46,868 nt of DNA from the NCBI GenBank assembly GCA_022340905.1, contig JAJDNB010000198.1, positions 1-46,868 on the forward strand, in the 5' to 3' direction. Origin of the DNA: Deltaproteobacteria bacterium (GTDB lineage: Bacteria > Desulfobacterota > Syntrophobacteria > BM002). The position numbers and the translations under genes are program-made. The notes below the pieces were generated by a model that saw nothing but the letters and a program-made list of their open reading frames with translations, was not told the DNA's origin and ran no database searches. Positions 16,906-26,209 of this stretch are shown in pieces (positions within the stretch are counted from its first letter, which is position 1; each line of letters begins with the position of its first letter).

Positions 16906-17985
16906 GTAGCGTCGCTCGAAGTCTGCCATGAACGAGACCAGAGCTTTCACTGCCTCAAGGCCTACGGCATTGTAGAGGGAGGCACGGCAACCGCCAACCG
17001 AGCGATGTCCTTTGAGACCCGCAAGACCATTTTCCAGGGCTCGGTCTATGAATGTTTGCTCAAGAGTATTCTCCGTTAACCGAAAAGTAACATTCATTAT
17101 CGACCGGTCTTCTTTAGCAGCAGTGCCCCAGTAAAAATCACTCTTATCTAGGTAATCGTAAAGAAGTGCCGCCTTTTCCTTGTTTATCTCTCCCATCTTG
17201 GGCAGACCACCTATGCTTTCCTCCAGCCATTTAAGAACCAGTTGGACTACATATATGGCGAAGCAAGGCGGAGTATTGAACATGGAGTTCTTGGTGGCGA
17301 AAGTAGTGTACTTCAACATAACCGGCAAAGTTTCCGGTACTCGCTCAAGCAGGTCCTTTCGAATCACCACCAGGGTTACACCGGCTGGTCCCAGATTTTT
17401 CTGGGCACCCGCATAAATCAGTCCAAAGGGTGCCAGGTCCATGGGGCGGCCCATGATGTCAGAGGACACGTCACTTACCAGGGGCACGGATCCCGTATCG
17501 GGATAACTGCTCCACTGGGTACCTCGAATGGTATTATTGGAGGTTATGTGCACATAGGCCGCAGCCTCATTAAAACTTATATCCTTTGGAATATAGGTGA
17601 AGTCACGGTCTTCCGAAGAGGCAGACACCCGGACCTGTTTGTTCAGAATCTGAGCCTCTTTTATGGCCTTTGTAGACCAAGCACCGGTGTTCACGTAGTC
17701 AGCGACCTGGTCATCATGAAGTAAATTCATCGGTACCATGGTAAATTGCAGACTCGCTCCTCCCTGGATAAATAACACCTCATGATCATCGCCGAATTGA
17801 AGCAGCCGCCTGACCCGCAGCTTGGCATCGTTTATAACCTCATCAAACAAGGTCGAGCGATGGCTCACTTCGGTTATAGACATGCCAGATCCTCTAAAAT
17901 CCAAAAACTCTCCTTGAATCTCTTTAAGAACTGACAAGGGCAGCGCAGCTGGACCTGGGTTAAAGTTATAAATTCGCTTCCCCAT
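16900..17985 (-). CDS. serC: Phosphoserine aminotransferase
   Basis: PLP enzyme converting 3-phosphohydroxypyruvate and glutamate to phosphoserine, the second step of serine synthesis, and also acting in pyridoxal phosphate synthesis in some bacteria. The 361 residues include the family's NFNPGPAALP N-terminus, SHRST, LFIQGGAS, SDVSSDI, and the PLP-binding Lys196 in GAQKNLGPAG, with FMADFERRYG at the end. ATG 17985 follows AGGAGGAACAACAA, a strong Shine-Dalgarno. No serA lies next to it. Confidence 0.97.
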   Translation of the reverse strand: MGKRIYNFNPGPAALPLSVLKEIQGEFLDFRGSGMSITEVSHRSTLFDEVINDAKLRVRRLLQFGDDHEVLFIQGGASLQFTMVPMNLLHDDQVADYVNTGAWSTKAIKEAQILNKQVRVSASSEDRDFTYIPKDISFNEAAAYVHITSNNTIRGTQWSSYPDTGSVPLVSDVSSDIMGRPMDLAPFGLIYAGAQKNLGPAGVTLVVIRKDLLERVPETLPVMLKYTTFATKNSMFNTPPCFAIYVVQLVLKWLEESIGGLPKMGEINKEKAALLYDYLDKSDFYWGTAAKEDRSIMNVTFRLTENTLEQTFIDRALENGLAGLKGHRSVGGCRASLYNAVGLEAVKALVSFMADFERRYG

Positions 17986-18030
17986 TTGTTGTTCCTCCTA
18001 AGGGCACCTCATTGAATCACAAAGCACAAC

Positions 18031-18167
18031 GGCAAAGAGTAAAGACTAAGGTTTCAGTGTTCAGGTTTCAGCCTTTTTGCTTTTCCTCCCTGATCCGCCT
18101 GCGGCGGAAAACCTGACACCTGACACCTTGAGGTTTGCCCTATGCTCTATGCCTTTTAGTCTTTAAG
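18031..18167. repeat. Nested inverted repeat, 7-nt period (GGTTTCA/CCTGACA family)
   Basis: The inner left arm (18050-18071) reads GGTTTCA GTGTTCA GGTTTCA. The inner right arm (18111-18133) reads CCTGACA CCTGACA CCTTGAG. Outside them a left GAGTAAAGACTAAG pairs with a right TTTTAGTCTTTA, and CTATGCT words link this to the GCATAGR family at 3282. The right end contains the stop codon of the 81-residue gene. Confidence 0.8.
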
Positions 18168-18401
18168 AAAGTGGCGATGATACTCCTCCTCGCTCAGATG
18201 TTTTTTCATCAGGCCGGTGAGGAGATCAACCAGATCTTCAATCTCTGAATCGCTAACTCGCCTACTTATAAGTTGCATCAAGTCATCGTCGGAGAACTTT
18301 TGGAGAAAAGCTATGAAAGAGCGTTCATCTTCCTCTCGGGAATAACCGAAGGCTATCATTCCCTGGTATTTTTCCACAAAGTCATGACGGTGACGGCGCA
18401 T
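18156..18401 (-). CDS. Small conserved cytosolic protein of unknown function
   Basis: An 81-residue hydrophilic protein rich in Glu, Asp, His and Arg, without signal peptide or membrane segment, predicted largely alpha-helical. Its pattern (RHDFVEKYQG, F-GYSREEDE, FIAFLQKFSDDDLMQLI, LSEEEYHRHFL) resembles short uncharacterised proteins I associate with sulfate reducers, but I cannot assign a function. ATG 18401 follows GATGAGAAGGAACC. It may be co-transcribed with the SRPBCC gene upstream. The last two codons and stop lie in a 7-nt-period repeat arm. Confidence 0.7.
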   Translation of the reverse strand: MRRHRHDFVEKYQGMIAFGYSREEDERSFIAFLQKFSDDDLMQLISRRVSDSEIEDLVDLLTGLMKKHLSEEEYHRHFLKD

Positions 18402-18426
18402 GGTTCCTTCTCATCAAAAGAATTAA

Positions 18427-18445
18427 CCCGGATATTTCATGAATT
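18427..18445. repeat. Single arm of the CCCGGA..TCATGAATT element
   Basis: CCCGGATATTTCATGAATT matches the terminal arm of the 180-bp element at 30400-30579. It supplies the TGA stop codon of the SRPBCC gene on the minus strand. Confidence 0.65.
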
Positions 18446-18922
18446 ATCGATCCAAGCAGCCAATTGCCGCAAGTTTTGTTTGATCAGCCGATTGCCAAAG
18501 TGTCGACCTCCCAGAACCTGGACTGGACTTGCTTCGAGAAAATAGCGAATCCTAGTTCCTTTGCCTTCAGGTGTGGGTTCAACTTTCCAGTGACCACGAA
18601 AAGTGGCAAAGGATCCCTCCCGCTGCCTAAAATGGAGAAATGGCCTGTCTTCCACTACCTCCATGAGCACTCGAAAAGTAAAAGACAGGAGCGAAATTCC
18701 CACCCTTGCCCTCTGCTCCACCAGAAGGTAATTGCCTTCTTTTATCAATACTTTACTTTCTGATAATCCGCTCAGATGTGCGTCCATTTCATTAAAGGAG
18801 GTTAGAACATACCAAACACGTTCTGTCCCCGCAGCGACGATCATTTCCGCCACTACTCCGTCACCATTTTTTCTGATGGTGATCGGCCTGTCGTCATTAT
18901 TGTTTTTATTATTGGAACTCAA
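18437..18922 (-). CDS. SRPBCC/START-like ligand-binding protein
   Basis: A 161-residue protein with the polyketide-cyclase/COQ10 (SRPBCC) pattern: an early beta strand VVAEMIVAAGTERVWYVLTSFNEM, a mid FRVLMEVVEDRPFLHFRQREGSF strand pair, WKVEPTPEGKGTRIRYFLE, and a long C-terminal amphipathic helix (NRLIKQNLRQLAAWI). Such domains bind hydrophobic ligands in a deep cavity; the ligand is unknown here. The start is uncertain: TTG 18922 has only a weak ribosome-binding site, and later GTG/ATG codons near residue 23 would trim a disordered Asn-rich leader. The stop is provided by a dispersed repeat arm. Confidence 0.72.
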   Translation of the reverse strand: MSSNNKNNNDDRPITIRKNGDGVVAEMIVAAGTERVWYVLTSFNEMDAHLSGLSESKVLIKEGNYLLVEQRARVGISLLSFTFRVLMEVVEDRPFLHFRQREGSFATFRGHWKVEPTPEGKGTRIRYFLEASPVQVLGGRHFGNRLIKQNLRQLAAWIDNS

Positions 18923-19331
18923 CTATTCACCATATGCTATTGAGATTTTAAGATTAGCCCCACAACCAGAAAGACGGATAATCGGTCTCTCCTGGGGAAT
19001 TGCAAAATTATAACCCACGAGCAGGTTATTTTCTGCCAGGCACGGAAAGGGCAAAACGAAAACCCCACTTTGACCGCCAGCGGCAAAGAGGGGAAGATAG
19101 GAATACATTTATTGACGTTAACAATGCCCAAGGCCATTTACTTTGTCAAGGCAAATCTATTCGCGGCTTAATGGGCTGACAATCACCATTGAGCTCACTT
19201 AGCTTTCATTATTTACATTCTAAAATGAAGTATTGAGGCGAACAGACGAGTAAAGTCTTGACATTTGAAGATTCGACACTATTTTCCTGTTCATCCTTTG
19301 GTATTCAAGGGAAGAAAATCCATTTTCGAAC
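18923..19331. other. Divergent intergenic region upstream of groESL and the SRPBCC gene
   Basis: About 400 nt with no convincing gene. Two overlapping minus-strand ORFs of about 60 codons have no recognisable features. On the minus strand a TTGACA (19149-19144) stands 17 nt before CATTGT. On the plus strand TTGACA (19258-19263) stands 16 nt before TATTTT (19280-19285). Both are only candidate promoters. Confidence 0.4.
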
Positions 19332-19359
19332 TTGAATTTTTTCGGCGAATAAGTAAATT
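19332..19359 (+). promoter_or_regulatory. Likely sigma70 promoter of groESL
   Basis: TTGAAT at 19332-19337 and TAAATT at 19354-19359 are separated by 16 nt. The predicted start of transcription falls at or next to the CIRCE operator, the usual arrangement in HrcA-controlled operons. Confidence 0.6.
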
Positions 19360-19367
19360 TCTGTCTG

Positions 19368-19394
19368 TTAGCACTCATTTAGATCGAGTGCTAA
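19368..19394 (+). promoter_or_regulatory. CIRCE operator (HrcA binding site)
   Basis: A perfect match to the consensus TTAGCACTC-N9-GAGTGCTAA. HrcA represses groESL through this site and is released on heat shock. hrcA itself is not in the window. Confidence 0.97.
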
Positions 19395-19437
19395 CAACTC
19401 TGCGAGGAAGTCCCGACCCCATAATAATTAAACCGAT

Positions 19438-19460
19438 TTCGCACTCCTGAGGAGTGCTAT
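19438..19460 (+). promoter_or_regulatory. Second, compressed CIRCE-like palindrome in the groES leader
   Basis: TTCGCACTC-N5-GAGTGCTAT repeats both CIRCE half-sites with one mismatch each, but the spacer is 5 nt, not 9. It lies 20 nt before the groES start, just ahead of the AAAGGAGAG ribosome-binding site, and could also form an RNA hairpin. Confidence 0.6.
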
Positions 19461-19480
19461 GAGAAAAGGAGAGTGATGGT

Positions 19481-19768
19481 ATGAAGCTGAGACCTTTGCA
19501 AGATCGAATTATTGTCAAGCGAATCGAGGAGGAGGAAAAGACCGCTGGCGGCATCATTATTCCCGATACTGCCAAAGAAAAACCTCAACAGGGCAAAGTT
19601 GTTGCTGCTGGCAAAGGAAAGATACTGGAAAGTGGTAAGGTTAGTCCTACGACTGTCAAGAAGGGTGACAGAGTGCTTTTTGGTAAATATGCGGGGACGG
19701 ATATAAAGATTGATGGCGAGGAACATTTGATCATGCGCGAAGACGACGTTCTTGCCATTATCAAATAG
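19481..19768 (+). CDS. groES: Co-chaperonin GroES
   Basis: The 10-kDa lid of the GroEL chaperonin. The 95 residues contain [21 protein letters not shown], the mobile-loop [53 protein letters not shown], a full-length typical sequence. ATG 19481 follows AAAGGAGAG at good spacing. Controlled by the CIRCE site upstream and followed 42 nt later by groEL. Confidence 0.98.
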   Translation: MKLRPLQDRIIVKRIEEEEKTAGGIIIPDTAKEKPQQGKVVAAGKGKILESGKVSPTTVKKGDRVLFGKYAGTDIKIDGEEHLIMREDDVLAIIK

Positions 19769-21442
<1,674 letters not shown>

Positions 21443-21469
21443 ATCAATCAGCAAAAGATCTACAAATGC

Positions 21470-21512
21470 GGCTCAGGCGCCCCGGCTCTGGGGTTGCCTG
21501 AGCCCTTTTTTT
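21470..21512 (+). terminator. Intrinsic terminator after groEL
   Basis: GGCTCAGGC pairs with GCCTGAGCC (9 bp) around a GC-rich 17-nt loop that can pair further, followed by a run of seven T after a single C. It ends the groESL operon. Confidence 0.92.
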
Positions 21513-21514
21513 GT

Positions 21515-21582
21515 TAGCTAGCAGCTGGCAGATTCTTTTCTGTTGCCATCTTTATACTGCTGCCTGCTGACTGCTGCTTTCC
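21515..21582. repeat. Inverted repeat, 7-nt period (AGCAGNN family, copy 4)
   Basis: The left arm TTAGCTAGCAGCTGGCAG (from 21515) and right arm CTGCTGCCTGCTGACTGCTG (to about 21578) face each other directly after the groEL terminator, upstream of rpoZ. Confidence 0.75.
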
Positions 21583-21643
21583 ACTTTCCCCTTGCTTCCT
21601 GTGAGCTACTGGGGTATAAGTCCTTTCTTTGAGGAGGACAAAC

Positions 21644-21979
21644 ATGGCTCGTGTAACCATTGAAGATTGTCTCAAGAAAGTCAACAATCGCTTCACTTTG
21701 GTCCATCTCGGCGCCAAGAGGGTTATTCAGCTGCGGAAAGGTGCCACCCCCCTTGTAGATGCACCTAAAAACAAAGAGGTTGTCTTGGCCCTCAGGGAAA
21801 TCGCAGCTGGAAAAGTAGATTTTGACTCCATTCTGCAAATTGAACCCGATGAGCTGGTCACCGAAGCACTACCAGAGCAGCAAGAAGTTCCCGCAGAAGT
21901 CCCTGCTGAGGAAGCTGCAAAGGAAGCACCACCCGAATCAGTTGAAGCAGACGAAGACGAAGAGGTTGACGAGAGATAA
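21644..21979 (+). CDS. rpoZ: RNA polymerase omega subunit
   Basis: Omega helps fold and assemble the beta' subunit of RNA polymerase. The N-terminal 65 residues show the family pattern ([45 protein letters not shown]). A tail of about 45 residues follows that is very rich in Glu, Pro, Ala and Asp and has no counterpart in the short omega of many bacteria. ATG 21644 follows TTTGAGGAGGACAAAC, so a start 15 nt upstream is rejected. Confidence 0.92.
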   Translation: MARVTIEDCLKKVNNRFTLVHLGAKRVIQLRKGATPLVDAPKNKEVVLALREIAAGKVDFDSILQIEPDELVTEALPEQQEVPAEVPAEEAAKEAPPESVEADEDEEVDER

Positions 21980-22060
21980 ACCGGTCTGTATCCCACTTGC
22001 TGAGATAGCAAGTTGTGGTCACGCTCACCTTGGTCTCGATGGTACTAGGAGTTATTCACA

Positions 22061-22477
22061 TTGGCGGGCAAGAAACTCCTTCACTGTTTGAAAAAACGCG
22101 ACCTCCTGAACAGTGACAGAGCAGACAAGAATACCTTGATAAAGCATGGTCAAGACTATTTGCAGGAGGGTTTCATCTCCGACTGCATCGATTTCTTTGA
22201 AAAGGCCGGATACGTTGAAGGGTTGATTCAGCTCAAGGAGAAGAGTGCTGCCGATGGAGATTATTTTCTCTATAGCCGATTAGCCAAGATTCTGCAGGAT
22301 TCTCCTTCTCCTGAAGAGTGGACACGTTTAGGGGACAAGGCCTTAGAGCTAGGCAAGCTCTTGTTTGCCAGCCGTGCCTATGAGCGGGCAGAGAACCGAG
22401 AAAAAGCGGCTCAGGTGGAGAAACTTTTACAACAACTCTCCCAGGAGCAAACAACAGATGAAGCCATGCTCCATTGA
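22061..22477 (+). CDS. Unknown alpha-helical (TPR-like) protein
   Basis: A 138-residue soluble protein, almost wholly alpha-helical by pattern. Pairs such as FFEKAGYVEGLIQLKEKSAADGDYFLYSRLAKIL and WTRLGDKALELGKLLFASRAYERAENREKAAQVEKLLQ look like two tetratricopeptide-type helical hairpins. The start TTG 22061 is supported by AGGAG 9 nt upstream. It lies between rpoZ and dnaJ and may be co-transcribed with rpoZ. I do not recognise a named family; a role in protein-protein contacts is the only reasonable guess. Confidence 0.65.
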   Translation: MAGKKLLHCLKKRDLLNSDRADKNTLIKHGQDYLQEGFISDCIDFFEKAGYVEGLIQLKEKSAADGDYFLYSRLAKILQDSPSPEEWTRLGDKALELGKLLFASRAYERAENREKAAQVEKLLQQLSQEQTTDEAMLH

Positions 22478-22898
22478 CAGAAGACCTTTATAAATTATAC
22501 TCGCACTGCATCTAATAACACATCTCCCCTTTCATCAATTCCTGCAGAATTATCTCCTGGTCGGCACAGTTATTGAATCAGTGCGCTTGCTGATCGTCGG
22601 TCTTCAAGGTTGAAGAATCCGCGCTTCTGGAGCTCGGTGACCGCCGGAGGGAGGTTCAATGATTTTTTCTCATGGGGCGGTATGCCGGAGTAATGGCCAA
22701 CATGAGCTATCCGGGCTAGGTTAGCCATAACATTGACAAATATAGGCGTGATGATTATAGGAAACTTAAATCGTAGGGACGTTTTTATAATTGGCTCAAG
22801 GCAGGATAGAGAATATGTCTTCGCCTTTATTATTGCCTAAAAGATTCGACGAATAACTCGGCCACCTGAATGTAAATTCGCAGGGAAGATATTGTCCA
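22478..22898. other. Intergenic region upstream of dnaJ
   Basis: About 420 nt. It contains the candidate dnaJ promoter, a 21-codon plus-strand ORF with a GGAGGGAGG site (ATG at 22659), and a minus-strand ORF (22570-22728, 52 codons from ATG, with the frame open further upstream) whose codon pattern looks protein-like but which has no ribosome-binding site. No known RNA motif was recognised. Confidence 0.4.
22733..22761 (+). promoter_or_regulatory. Candidate sigma70 promoter of dnaJ
   Basis: TTGACA (22733-22738) and TATAGG (22756-22761) at the ideal 17-nt spacing, 137 nt before the dnaJ start. Confidence 0.6.
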
Positions 22899-24029
22899 AT
22901 GGCTAAGCGAGATTACTATGAGGTTTTAGGAGTCAATGCCAAGGCCTCCCAGGATGAGATAAAAAAGGCTTATCGACAGCTGGCGCTCAAGTTCCATCCG
23001 GATCGGAATCCAGGTGATAAAGCAGCTGAAGAGAATTTTAAAGAGGCGGCTGAGGCTTATGAGGTGCTGCGCGATCCTCAGAAACGTGATATCTACGATC
23101 AGTTCGGCCACGCGGGCTTGGAAGGTACAGGATTTACTGGATTCGGCGGTTTCGAAGACATCTTTTCTACCTTTGGTGATATATTCGAGGACTTTTTTGG
23201 TTTTGGAACCCGGAGGAGAGGTTCAAGGAATACTGCCAGACCAGGAGCAGATCTCCTTTATGATTTACGTGTCAGCTTCGAGGAGGCTGTCTTTGGAACG
23301 GAGAAGGAAATAGAGATACCGACTAGTACATCCTGCGAACCTTGCAAGGGAACTGGCCGGGAGCCGGGTACAGAGGAAGATATTTGCCCTGTGTGTCGCG
23401 GCCATGGTCAAATCTTGCAGTCTCAGGGATTTTTCCGCATTAGCACAACGTGCCACCGATGCGGGGGCCAAGGCCGAATTATTACTCACCCTTGCAAAGC
23501 CTGCAATGGTGCGGGACGAGAAAAAGTAACTCAAAAAGTGTTGGTCAAAATCCCGGCTGGAGTGGATACCGGTGTTCGTCTCCGCATTCCTGACAAAGGC
23601 GAAAGCGGTTATCGAGGCGGGCCTTCTGGTGACCTCTATGTACGTTTACATGTAGATCCCCATGACTTTTTTGAGCGAGAAGGTCACAACCTCTATTGCC
23701 GTATCCCCATCTCCATGATACAGGCTTCCATTGGGGACACTATGGAGATCCAAACCTTAGATTCGACCCAGAGTGTGAAAATTCCGCCAGGCACTCAAAG
23801 TGGTGATGTCATCCGATTACGAGGACAGGGAGTGCCTGGTCTACGAGGCTCTGGCCGGGGAGACTTATTTATCGACATCCAGGTAAAAACACCTGTGAAT
23901 CTCAATAAGCGACAGAAGGAAATTTTGCGCGAATTTGGCGAAATCGAAGACAGTAAGAATTCATCGGAGAGGATTTTCAAATTTTGGGGCCGAGGGAACA
24001 AAAGCAAGCATTCCAAGTCTAAACATTAA
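22899..24029 (+). CDS. dnaJ: Chaperone DnaJ
   Basis: Hsp40 co-chaperone that delivers clients to DnaK and stimulates its ATPase. The 376 residues contain the J domain with HPD at 33-35 ([10 protein letters not shown]), a Gly/Phe-rich linker ([17 protein letters not shown]), and four zinc-finger repeats ([32 protein letters not shown]). Two beta-rich substrate domains and a basic Lys/Ser tail complete it, making it a full type I DnaJ. dnaK is not adjacent. A small zinc-ribbon protein gene follows and the pair ends at a strong terminator. Confidence 0.97.
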   Translation: MAKRDYYEVLGVNAKASQDEIKKAYRQLALKFHPDRNPGDKAAEENFKEAAEAYEVLRDPQKRDIYDQFGHAGLEGTGFTGFGGFEDIFSTFGDIFEDFFGFGTRRRGSRNTARPGADLLYDLRVSFEEAVFGTEKEIEIPTSTSCEPCKGTGREPGTEEDICPVCRGHGQILQSQGFFRISTTCHRCGGQGRIITHPCKACNGAGREKVTQKVLVKIPAGVDTGVRLRIPDKGESGYRGGPSGDLYVRLHVDPHDFFEREGHNLYCRIPISMIQASIGDTMEIQTLDSTQSVKIPPGTQSGDVIRLRGQGVPGLRGSGRGDLFIDIQVKTPVNLNKRQKEILREFGEIEDSKNSSERIFKFWGRGNKSKHSKSKH

Positions 24030-24087
24030 TATGTAGAGGTGTTCACAGATCACGTCTTGAAAAAACGTGTAAAGACTACTCTTCCTC

Positions 24088-24297
24088 ATGAGCACTCACC
24101 AGCACAAACAGTTTGATCAACTGGAGGCCACTGCCCTATTCTGCGCTAGATGCCGCCAGGCAACACCAGTGAGGCAGCGGTTGCTGCTCTTTTTACCCGA
24201 CGGAGAACTGCATGAGTACCTTTGTCAATACTGCGGGAGTTCGGTTGGCACCAAAAAGGTTATTCAACAGTCAGATTTCCAACTCCTAGTTCCTTGA
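24088..24297 (+). CDS. Small zinc-ribbon-like protein, unknown function
   Basis: A 69-residue protein with two CxxC pairs (Cys19/Cys22 and Cys46/Cys49) separated by a hydrophobic strand-like RLLLFLPDGELHEYLC, which suggests a rubredoxin/zinc-ribbon knuckle. It is preceded by dnaJ and followed by a clear terminator, so it is probably the last gene of a dnaJ transcript. The Shine-Dalgarno site is weak. No function can be assigned. Confidence 0.65.
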   Translation: MSTHQHKQFDQLEATALFCARCRQATPVRQRLLLFLPDGELHEYLCQYCGSSVGTKKVIQQSDFQLLVP

Positions 24298-24320
24298 GCA
24301 AGCTGGAATGCTCTGCATGC

Positions 24321-24349
24321 GGTGGTCCATGGACCACCATTATTTTTTT
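24321..24349 (+). terminator. Intrinsic terminator after the dnaJ/zinc-ribbon pair
   Basis: GGTGGTCC-AT-GGACCACC is a perfect palindrome followed by ATTATTTTTTT. Confidence 0.92.
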
Positions 24350-24351
24350 AA

Positions 24352-24475
24352 GCATAGCGCAGAGCGTAACGAAAGGTCATAGGTCATGGGCAATCGGTTA
24401 TAGGCCGGAGACATCCCACAACCCATGACCAATAGTCTATAATTCGACGAATTGGCTTTATGCGTTTTGCGCTAG
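24352..24475. repeat. Nested inverted repeat, 7-nt period (GGTCATR family)
   Basis: The left arm (from about 24376) reads GGTCATA GGTCATG GGCAATC GGTTATA. The right arm (24422-24442) reads CCCATGA CCAATAG TCTATAA. An outer pair, AGCATAGCGCAGAGCG against TTTATGCGTTTTGCGCT, encloses them. It lies between the terminator and the ABC transporter operon. Confidence 0.8.
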
Positions 24476-24491
24476 CTGGAGGCTCGTTAAA

Positions 24492-25430
24492 GTGATCGAA
24501 GTTGAAAATCTCACCAAGTTTTATGGCCCAGTTCCTGCTCTACGCCATGTGAGCTTTACCGTGGAGCAGGGAGAAACTGTGGGATTCCTTGGTCCTAATG
24601 GAGCTGGCAAAACTACTACCCTAAGGATTCTCACCTGCTTCATGCCACCCACTTCGGGAATAGCTCGAGTTGCGGGACTGGACTGTCAACTGAATTCTCT
24701 GGAAGTGCGTGCTAAGATTGGCTATCTCCCGGAAAATGTCCCTCTGTACTCGGAAATGACAACTCGCCGTTTCCTCGAATTTGCTGCCACCGCCAAGGGC
24801 GTGACCCGCTCCCGCACCAAGCAAGAAATAGAGCGAGTTATGCAAATATGTGCGATTACCCCGGTAGCAAGCCGGACTATCGGGCATTTGTCGAAAGGCT
24901 ATCGGCAGCGTATCGGTATTGCTCAAGCACTATTGAATGATCCACCGATCCTTATCTTGGACGAACCCACCATAGGTCTGGATCCTACCCAGATAGTTGA
25001 AATCCGCGCCCTGATCAAAGATTTGGGTGCTGAACGCACCATCATCTTGAGTAGCCACATTCTTCCGGAAGTAAGCCAGATTTGTCAACGCATCCTGATT
25101 ATTAACAACGGACAAATTATTGCCACCGACACCCCGGCAAATCTCATCACGCAGCTCCAGGACAACCTGCAGGTTCACCTAGAGGTTGAGGGGCCAAGGT
25201 CTGAGATTATAGAGAAATTAGGGGGAGTTCCTGGTGTTTTGACCGTTCAACCGACAAAGGGCGAATCCACCTATGTAATCGAGTGCGAGCGAGGGCAAGA
25301 CGTACGGTCTGAGGTGGCTCGCACAGTGGTCGAACATGGCTGGCAGCTTCGCGAGCTTAAATTGCAGGACCTCAGCTTGGAAGAAATTTTTATGCAGTTG
25401 GTGACTGACGAAGAGCCCGAGGAGAAGTAA
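24492..25430 (+). CDS. ABC transporter ATP-binding protein (GldA/NosF-like)
   Basis: A 312-residue ATPase with Walker A GPNGAGKTT, Q-loop region, signature LSKGYRQRIG, Walker B ILILDEPTIGLDP and H-loop SSHIL, plus a C-terminal domain of about 90 residues as in ABC-2-type exporters. GTG 24492 is supported by GGAGG 9 nt upstream. First gene of a four-gene operon with an ABC-2 permease, a GldG-like protein and a DUF4340 protein. The substrate is unknown; in Bacteroidetes the GldA-GldF-GldG set is needed for gliding, but the same set occurs in non-gliding bacteria. Confidence 0.9.
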   Translation: MIEVENLTKFYGPVPALRHVSFTVEQGETVGFLGPNGAGKTTTLRILTCFMPPTSGIARVAGLDCQLNSLEVRAKIGYLPENVPLYSEMTTRRFLEFAATAKGVTRSRTKQEIERVMQICAITPVASRTIGHLSKGYRQRIGIAQALLNDPPILILDEPTIGLDPTQIVEIRALIKDLGAERTIILSSHILPEVSQICQRILIINNGQIIATDTPANLITQLQDNLQVHLEVEGPRSEIIEKLGGVPGVLTVQPTKGESTYVIECERGQDVRSEVARTVVEHGWQLRELKLQDLSLEEIFMQLVTDEEPEEK

Positions 25431-25432
25431 GA

Positions 25433-26203
25433 ATGAAAGGATTTTATGTTGTCTATCGGAAGGAGCTCTATAGGCTCTTTGCCTCACCTATATTTTACGT
25501 GGTTGCCTTCATATTTCTGGCCTTGGTGGGCTACTTCTTCTATTCCTCGGTAGCCTACTATTCTCTTTTGAGTTTCCAGGCAGGAACGAATCCCTTCCTT
25601 TCCGAGCAATTGAACCTTATGGACATGGTACTCGAGCCTTTCTTTGGTAGCATCAGTATCATTCTCTTGCTCATGGTGCCCCTCATAACCATGAGACTTT
25701 TCGCCGAAGAGAAAAAGACCGGCACTGCTGAGCTTTTATTCACCTATCCCATTTCTGACCGAGGTGCTGTGCTGGGAAAGTTCACTGCTGGAGTTACAGT
25801 GTTGCTCCTTCTTCTGCTGGGAACATTTCCCGCCATGCTGCTGTTGGGAATTATCACCAATCCCCCGTGGGAAGCTATTGGGGGTGGCTACGTCGGTCTC
25901 TTCTTAATGAGCAGTGCTTTTGTCAGCCTGGGTCTTCTTGCCTCATCCCTCACTGAAAACCAGATCATTGCTGCAGCAATTGCTTTCGGAGCCTTACTGC
26001 TCCTTTGGATCATTGGCTGGAGCGAATCACTGGTGGGGCCAGTGCTGGGGAGTTTTCTTAAATATCTGTCGCTGCTTACACATTACGACAATTTTGCCAA
26101 AGGAATTCTGGATTCCCGAGACGTGCTTTTCTATATTCTTTTTATCCTCCTTTTTTTGTTTTCCACTTTGAGGATTTTGGAATCTCGTCACTGGAGGGGG
26201 TAG
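25433..26203 (+). CDS. ABC-2 type permease (GldF-like)
   Basis: A 256-residue integral membrane protein with six hydrophobic segments: one after YRKELYRLFASP, one around IILLLMVPLITMRLFAEEKKTGT (the ABC-2 signature EEK-GT), and four in the C-terminal half. It starts two bases after the ATPase stop and is surely co-expressed with it. It forms the membrane channel of the complex. Confidence 0.9.
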   Translation: MKGFYVVYRKELYRLFASPIFYVVAFIFLALVGYFFYSSVAYYSLLSFQAGTNPFLSEQLNLMDMVLEPFFGSISIILLLMVPLITMRLFAEEKKTGTAELLFTYPISDRGAVLGKFTAGVTVLLLLLLGTFPAMLLLGIITNPPWEAIGGGYVGLFLMSSAFVSLGLLASSLTENQIIAAAIAFGALLLLWIIGWSESLVGPVLGSFLKYLSLLTHYDNFAKGILDSRDVLFYILFILLFLFSTLRILESRHWRG

Positions 26204-26209
26204 TCGGAG

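Noticed and set aside
18923..19137. Two overlapping minus-strand ORFs of about 60 codons upstream of the SRPBCC gene
   Set aside because: They overlap each other in different frames, lack ribosome-binding sites and resemble nothing I know.
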